Source: Phoronis ovalis (lineage: Eukaryota > Phoronida > Phoronidae). Taken from it: a stretch of 14,106 nt of DNA. The stretch covers positions 1 to 14,106 of the forward strand of contig JAOXYB010034240.1 of assembly GCA_028565635.1 (NCBI GenBank). The letters are read 5' to 3'. The position numbers and the translations under genes were made by a program. This document shows, piece by piece, positions 9,578 to 14,106 of this stretch (within the stretch, counting starts at the first letter, position 1; each line of letters begins with the position of its first letter). Under the pieces are notes generated by a model. The model was not told the DNA's origin, did no database searches, and was given only the letters and a program-made list of their open reading frames with translations.

Positions 9578-9599
9578 AAACTGAACTGAACTGAACTGA
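9578..9599 (+). repeat. (ACTGA)n retrotransposon 3' tail
   Basis: Four consecutive ACTGA-type pentamers directly after the LINE 3' region. Short tandem tails instead of poly(A) are typical of CR1/L2-like LINEs, so this probably marks the element's 3' terminus. Confidence 0.65.
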
Positions 9600-10078
9600 G
9601 ATGAAATCAACATTGTCTGCAAACTGGCCGAGGATTGTGTAAATCATCTCTGCCAAACTTTTATAACAAATTGTTTGGTTGATTGTCATTTTAGTAATTC
9701 ATTTAATATTTTGTTTATTGAAATCAAAAAAATAAAAATAAAAATGTTTGCACATAGAAAGATATTGTAAAAATACAAAACACTAACTATTTGACACAAG
9801 GTAACATTAAATTACGTTTGCTCCTAAAAGTGCATAAGACATTGGTGGTGTGAATCTAAAAAATTAATATCTCCGAATATACGTACGTACACACCTCATT
9901 GTAACGGGTTAACATTGTCTTTGGTTACATATGCACTGTGCCTAAGGTTACTACCCATAACCTACGCAGCTGGTGTTAATAAATTACAGTCCATTAAAGT
10001 TGTAGCCTGGGGGTGACAAATTTAACCGGACAATTTCAGGCAGACGTTGTAACATACTGCATCCCTGAGTTGATACGT

Positions 10079-10123
10079 TTCATTCAACTTTATTATTTAC
10101 ACATACGAACATAGAAGATTTAG
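10079..10123 (+). promoter_or_regulatory. Gene 2 candidate 5' untranslated exon
   Basis: TTCATTCAAC is followed 35 bases later by TTTAG|GTAAGG, mirroring bases 489-529 upstream of gene 1. A spliced leader exon is required because the gene 2 ATG sits two bases after a splice acceptor at 11915. This is the best conserved donor I could find in that flank. The assignment is inference from conservation between the two copies. Confidence 0.3.
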
Positions 10124-11269
10124 GTAAGGAAAGCTTAAGCAGTTAATTTTCTTATCCATTTCCAAGATAATTATTTCCTGTTATATTACGGATAACAACA
10201 ATTGTTGGAAAAATATTCGAGTACCAAAAGATACATCTATATAAGTATTTGTAATTTTGCCGTTAAGAAAAAAAAGACAGTGATTATGCAATTGGTAAAG
10301 ATAATGATGCTTTAATAATTAGGTTATTCTTTGATACCCGAATTTGTTTAAGGCGAACTATTGGTATCTTTCTTTTTGTTGTATGGTTTCCGATCGAACT
10401 ATTCCCTATTCAGAAATGGCCAGTTTGTAAATTACAACTGTAGCAATTTCTATGAAAAATAAATAATATAATGTAAATGTTTTTGAATTCTGTGCTAAAG
10501 TAGAATCTATAGCCAACGCTATATTTAACGATTTATAAACGTTTTAAAAAATGTTGAAATGTTTTTATCAGCATAAATGGTATACCTAAAAAAAAATAAT
10601 ATACCGCTTCTTATGACAGTTCTTGTTTTATAAATCCTCGTTATATCTTTGACTGTAACTACAGCCGACGACAGCGGGTATCAACCGTTAATAAATCAAT
10701 CAAATAACATCACATGCAATTTCACTCGTCCATGTGGAGTAATTCAAATGCATAACGGCGGCAAAGGATGATTATTACAGGGATTTACGCAACAATAACT
10801 TTCTTAAAAAACGGCATATACAGAATTTTGAAACAGTTTTATATCAGGATTTATATCACACACCGTGACAAAAAATGCTTAAATACTTTTCACTCTAGAA
10901 CTAAGTTAACTAGAAATAGTATACGATTTTCAAATGGACGCGAGCTTTGAATATACTTTTTATTAGGTCTAGTAGTTAAATGTTTGATCACGCACAAAAT
11001 TAATTTTCCAGTAAGCTGCCAAAATTGGAGCTTTTCATAGTCCTGTACTGCAAGTTTAATTTTAGATAGTTCAATGAAAGATATACATATTTTGCTAAGT
11101 TAAAATGATCTCACTAGCTATCAAAGGTTTAAAGATCTGAGCAAAAAAACAGTTTTAACGATTACGAAAATGTTGAACAACATTTGCCCCACTTTTCAAA
11201 ATATTTGCCACTTCAAATCATCTAGTCAATTTTCATCTTTGCGGCTATAGAAGTATCATTTCAGGAACA

Positions 11270-11294
11270 AATATGGCCGCCAATCGGCCATATT
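11270..11294. repeat. 10-bp-arm inverted repeat (AATATGGCCG ... CGGCCATATT)
   Basis: Perfect 10-base arms around a CCAAT spacer, GC-rich in an AT-rich neighbourhood. ATGGCCGCCA-type sequence is a recurrent piece of dispersed repeats in invertebrate genomes, and ATATGGCCTCC at 13828-13838 next to the degenerate repeat looks like a relative. It is probably a fragment of a transposon. Confidence 0.55.
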
Positions 11295-11754
11295 GAAAGC
11301 GATCAGGGTCAAAATCAACATTGACTTATATTTTCGCTTCAATTTATCTTCTTATTAATACGATCTGCGTACGTATCAGGAGGGTGTTATTGGATATACT
11401 GGATAAGATTTAGAAATTTTTAAATTGTATCTATTGATTATCTGTCCCTCCCATTGCATTTAAACATCTAAAATTTAAATTAAAGTATGCATGAATTAAA
11501 GTGTGAATAAGTTGTGCCGAGAGATACTCGCCATAACAAGTTAGCGGAAACCAATGCCAATTTCAACTATAAATAAAAAGTAGTATAGATTAATTATATA
11601 ACAGATTAAACAATTTGTGACAAGGAATATGTACTGTATTTGACGCATTTTATCAGTATAGCGGATGGATATATTTATAATGTTTGATAACATTTGCATA
11701 GATCAAGATAAATAAATACATGTAAGCTACTATTTGATTATTTGTATCAACCTT

Positions 11755-11880
11755 ATCATTCTTATTCCCATCACATCACCATCATCATCCTCATAAACAG
11801 CATCATAACATCATCATTATCAGACATCATCATCATCATCATCAGTATATCACCATCGTCGTTAACATCACCATCCATTA
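11755..11880. repeat. CAT-rich trinucleotide microsatellite upstream of gene 2
   Basis: CAT/ATC-rich stretch with six uninterrupted CAT units at 11825-11842. It ends about 35 bases before the gene 2 signal-peptide exon and corresponds by position to the longer tract before gene 1. Confidence 0.85.
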
Positions 11881-11917
11881 TTGTGTTAGCTGACGAATTT
11901 CTCTCTTCTTTGCAGCA

Positions 11918-12015
11918 ATGTTGGTATTTTGTAGCGTTTTGTTGCTGTTGAGTAGAATACTAGCAATAACAAAAGGGGATATTTCAAAACATCAACGTGA
12001 CATATACATTTCAAG
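11918..12015 (+). CDS. Gene 2 coding exon 1: signal peptide and propeptide start
   Basis: The start is again two bases after the acceptor (CTCTTCTTTGCAG|CAATG), identical in layout to gene 1. The hydrophobic segment VLLLLSRILAI (residues 7-17) ends near Gly20, followed by DISKHQRDIYISR. The gene 1 glycosylation sequon is lost because Asn21 is Asp here. The exon ends TCAAG|GTAAGC in phase 2. A second identical donor context (CTCAAG|GTAAGC) lies 21 bases downstream; using it would run straight into an in-frame TAA, so the first donor must be the coding one. Confidence 0.88.
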
Positions 12016-12851
12016 GTAAGCATATATATTCTCAAGGTAAGCGAGAACTTATATTTTCCTGCAGTATATAAAAAATCATGTTTTTTCGTCATGATTTGTT
12101 GCTTACAACATATTAACGTCATGAGTGAAAATCTCAGCTCACTGTGTCTGATTATACCCTCCAAATGAAATGTCAAGGTACATCCACGTACATAAATTAA
12201 CCTAAAGTTATACGTGACACTACTCAAATGCGCCACTTCCAGTAACAATGTATCTGAGTTGGGAAAATTTTTGAATAAATGAGAAAAGAGTCGTATCGTC
12301 GAGCGAAACAAACCACAGGCAAACTACACAGGAGACAGAACATTTAAGCAAAAAATGGTACCAAAATGGATCATCTTTAAAGAACTATTTCTCAACATAC
12401 TATATTAATATTTATCCAAATACATGTAGATATATTGTGCATAGATATATTTATCCACAAACATGTAGATATATTTTGTGTGTATCATTTTTGGTATTCT
12501 AACACTACCCCAGTCAACTGTGTTAATCCAGGCCAAAACGTTTTCAACTTCATAACGTAACTGGATGAACTTCATTTTACTAATATTATATGTTTTATTA
12601 GTAAGTTAATACAATTGTAATGTACCCCCCAATTTGCTGTATTCAGTTTAGTAAGGTCTCATAGATCAGTACTTACTATATAGTACATGTAGTTTTGCTG
12701 ATCCTTTAAAACATTCTTTACAGATCCCCTCAACAATGGAAGGAACTTTGGCATGTAGAATGTCACAGAGTTTGTCGAGCTGACTTAATTGACCACATTA
12801 GTATGGCTTGCGAGAAAGATATATATAGAACGTATCCAGCAGGAAAAAGGC
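11918..12851 (+). CDS. Insulin/relaxin-like peptide precursor, gene 2 (partial: signal peptide and B chain only)
   Basis: This is a paralogue of gene 1. Coding exons 11918-12015 and 12724-12851 join in frame (phase 2) to encode 75 residues plus one base. Intron positions and phases match gene 1. The segment SPQQWKELWHVEC is followed by HRVCRADLIDHI and SMACEKDIYRTY; 31 of 37 residues match gene 1 in exon 2 up to Thr-Tyr, and 21 of 33 in exon 1. All three B-chain cysteines, including the extra one, are kept. The B/C junction is shorter (PAGKR against DSLPTRKR). Over the 37 aligned exon-2 codons I count nine silent codon differences and six amino-acid changes, which suggests purifying selection rather than pseudogene decay. 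The C-peptide/A-chain exon was not found up to base 14106. In gene 1 this intron is 4.1 kb, so the last exon is probably outside the window. Confidence 0.9.
12016..12723 (+). other. Gene 2 intron 1 (phase 2, 708 nt)
   Basis: GTAAGC to TTCTTTACAG. It contains a duplicated donor context near its start (12037) and a two-copy 39-bp repeat. A 141-codon open frame on the minus strand (11886-12311) overlaps its first part and the signal-peptide exon; it is antisense and has no protein-like features. Confidence 0.88.
12409..12486. repeat. Two-copy tandem repeat, 39-bp unit
   Basis: TATTTATCCAAATACATGTA at 12409 recurs as TATTTATCCACAAACATGTA at 12448; both continue GATATATT(G/T)TG. It is a minor satellite inside intron 1 of gene 2. 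Confidence 0.8.
12724..12851 (+). CDS. Gene 2 coding exon 2: B chain
   Basis: The exon runs from the acceptor TTCTTTACAG to AGGC|GTAAGA. It is nine bases shorter than the gene 1 exon, the loss lying at the end of the B chain just before the basic cleavage site (Gly-Lys-Arg). The Cys-x3-Cys-x11-Cys arrangement and the block ACEKDIYRTY are unchanged. Phase 1 at the end matches gene 1, so a gene 1-like third exon would fit directly. Confidence 0.9.
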
Positions 12852-13520
12852 GTAAGAATTATAACTCAATATTTCCAACCGAATGTACACTTGTTCCCTC
12901 ACTTCAAGCTCTGGAGCAAACACCCACTTTGCTCATTACACCTATATTCATACCGCAAAAGTATTACAGACAGAAATTCTAAATTGGTAACCATTTCCGC
13001 AAGTTAATTCTGCGCAGGTTGAAAAAGTGCTGTGTGTGAGATAGGAATTTGAAAGGTCACGCAGGTAGGATTTTAATTACGGGCCACACCGCCACACGAA
13101 TGACCACAAAGTAATGAAAATTAAGGTGCCACACCTCGAATGCCAAGCCCCATATATGCCACCCACTGATTTTTCTAAGGGCTTACCAATAAAAGGGTGT
13201 CAGGAGCGTTTTAAGATAGATGGCTTTTAAGAAAGGTTTACTGCTTCTAACGTTTGACCATGCGCATTGTAGAGGATTTTCATATATTCACCGTTCGACA
13301 TCATTTTGAACTATATATTATTATCGAATTTTAAGAACGATTCATCGTCATCTGTAACCTCAACTTGAAAATCTTAAGATAAATAAAAGCTCATGTTTGA
13401 GTTTTGGGAAATTCCAACTCATAGGTCATAACATAAAATAAAATGCTTGAATATACCACAAACATACTTAATATGAACTATAGACGTGTAGACACAGCGA
13501 CACAGTTTATGGCTTCTTAC

Positions 13521-13850
13521 GATGGCTACCAACTTTCCTACTAAATAATTTCATCTCCTGAAGGCTGCATGTGGTCATTTCAATCCAAGTTTCCATCCAG
13601 TAATTCCAGAGTTATAAAAATGTTCTTGACTCTTTTAGATTGCCGCCATCCCATTCCTTTTCGGGTTATCAAAGAATTTAACCCAGATGTCTACCAACTT
13701 TTTCACTTCAAATTTCATCTCCAGAACCTAGCAAACATTTTAATCAAGTTTCATTGAAATCGGTCCAATACTTTCCGAGTTATTAAAGAAGGCGTTTTTG
13801 ACATATGGAACTATTTTTAAATTTAAATATGGCCTCCAACCTTCATAAAT
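13521..13850. repeat. Degenerate interspersed repeat, two units ~165-172 bp apart
   Basis: GATGGCTACCAACTTTCCTA (13521) and GATGTCTACCAACTTTTTCA (13686) start two similar units. Each continues with TTTCATCTCC, (C)AAGTTTC..T..., a GAGTTAT step and TT(C/T)TTGAC (13630 and 13802). The second unit contains CAAGTTTCATTGAAATCGGT, a sequence I recognise as a common component of dispersed repeats in molluscs and other invertebrates. It is non-coding. Confidence 0.65.
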
Positions 13851-14031
13851 ACTTGTACTAGTTTCTATATTTTTATAGTAAATGTTGGTAGGGTGTAATA
13901 GCATTATTTTTTTTATATTATTGTAGTAATGTTCGAGTGCAATTATCTCAATTTTATTGTTTTTATATTCTGAATTACTGTGTTTGCTAAACCGAACTTC
14001 AGGAAATACAGCTCATATAATATCATAATCA

Positions 14032-14074
14032 AACAAGAGGTCTGCAGGTGCAGACAGATGCCCATCATATGATG
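14032..14074. repeat. Repeat-like edge with two short palindromes
   Basis: ACAAGAGGTCTGCAGG starts a stretch with TCTGCA-GG-TGCAGA (14041-14054) and a perfect 12-bp palindrome CATCATATGATG (14063-14074). ACAAGAGG plus a GC-richer palindrome resembles the end of a dispersed bivalve repeat that I know in the form ACAAGAGGGCCATGATGGCC. The element would continue past the window, so I cannot confirm it. Confidence 0.35.
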
Positions 14075-14106
14075 TAGTTTCTGTAGTTGTAAAGCCATCT
14101 TTGTAT

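Larger units (their letters stand above)
8340..9600 (+). mobile_element. Dead non-LTR retrotransposon (LINE), 5'-truncated, 3' half
   Basis: Reverse-transcriptase landmarks appear in the right order on the plus strand, broken by frameshifts and stops. KAFDHD (8379-8396) matches RT motif A. RVPQGSTL-stop-P..LFLFFINDI (8573-8632) matches the (G)VPQGSVLGPLLFLLFINDI signature, with TGA in place of the Gly codon. LFADVTV (8660-8680) matches the catalytic (Y/F)ADD box with the second Asp changed to Val. KYLGLNV lies at 8891-8911. At 9058-9198 the WRSQVLSDRRKYSKLNIMYK stretch, then IINELV..IP..YLIP, resembles the C-terminal region of CR1/Jockey-like polyproteins. The 3' end has a short (ACTGA)n tail at 9578-9599. 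The clade is uncertain; the element is inactive. Confidence 0.85.
9601..11740. other. Intergenic and upstream region of gene 2, no coding gene seen
   Basis: AT-rich DNA without a protein-like open frame. Items of note are the segment at 9950-9998 shared with the window start, the candidate leader exon at 10079-10123 and a hairpin at 11270-11294. From 10124 to 11915 it would form the 5' UTR intron of gene 2 if that leader exon is real. Confidence 0.4.
12852..14106 (+). other. Gene 2 intron 2, 5' part (runs off the window)
   Basis: The donor GTAAGA follows the B-chain exon, and no A-chain-like exon follows before the window ends. The only weak resemblance to the start of the gene 1 intron is around TGTACACTT. 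From 12852 to 13500 I see no structured element. Confidence 0.75.

Noticed and set aside
11886-12311. 141-codon minus-strand open frame, the longest in the window
   Set aside because: It is antisense to the gene 2 signal-peptide exon and its intron, and has no domain. The sense-strand exon is supported by homology and splice sites.

Overview
The window looks like AT-rich nuclear DNA of an invertebrate animal, most likely a mollusc. The evidence is spliced genes with GT..AG introns, long introns and intergenic DNA full of decayed transposons, trinucleotide microsatellites, and no bacterial-style gene packing. The mollusc assignment is inference. It rests on the type of insulin-like precursor and on interspersed repeats that resemble ones I know from bivalves and gastropods.

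The window contains two tandem, same-strand genes for insulin/relaxin-superfamily peptides. Gene 1 is complete. Its coding exons are 1660-1757, 2012-2148 and 6258-6469, and they join in frame (98+137+212 nt = 149 codons including stop) into a 148-residue preproprotein: signal peptide, B chain, short C-peptide, A chain. The B chain has the canonical Cys-x11-Cys, and the A chain has Cys-Cys-x4-Cys-x8-Cys after a Lys-Lys-Arg processing site. One further Cys in each chain gives eight cysteines. Gene 2 starts 10.26 kb downstream. Its first two coding exons (11918-12015 and 12724-12851) have the same intron positions and phases, and exon 2 encodes a B chain identical to that of gene 1 at 31 of 37 positions. 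Its A-chain exon is not in the window and probably lies beyond base 14106. The B-chain core ending in ACEKDIYR and the A-chain WEEYAE segment recall the ILP7 (dilp7)/relaxin-like group, but that subgroup call is from memory.

Layout: 1-1657, upstream region of gene 1 with a candidate 5' untranslated exon ending at 529 and a CAT/CTT-rich microsatellite at about 1258-1560; 1658-6469, gene 1, whose 4.1-kb second intron holds a terminal-inverted-repeat element (2812-3505) and a smaller inverted-repeat block (5381-5621); 6470-9600, intergenic DNA with a 104-bp tandem duplication, a 152-bp-spaced repeat pair, a GAGT-type microsatellite and a dead non-LTR retrotransposon (about 8340-9600); 9600-11915, upstream region of gene 2, which shares patches with the upstream region of gene 1 (a segment near the window start, a candidate untranslated-exon end, the CAT microsatellite and the splice acceptor); 11916-14106, gene 2 partial, with a 39-bp tandem repeat in intron 1 and a roughly 170-bp degenerate repeat pair in intron 2.

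The two genes appear to be a segmental tandem duplication that included at least 1.6 kb of 5' flank. The receptor-binding B-chain core has been conserved while the signal peptide, the B/C junction and the introns diverged. No tRNA, rRNA, CRISPR or prokaryotic features were seen.
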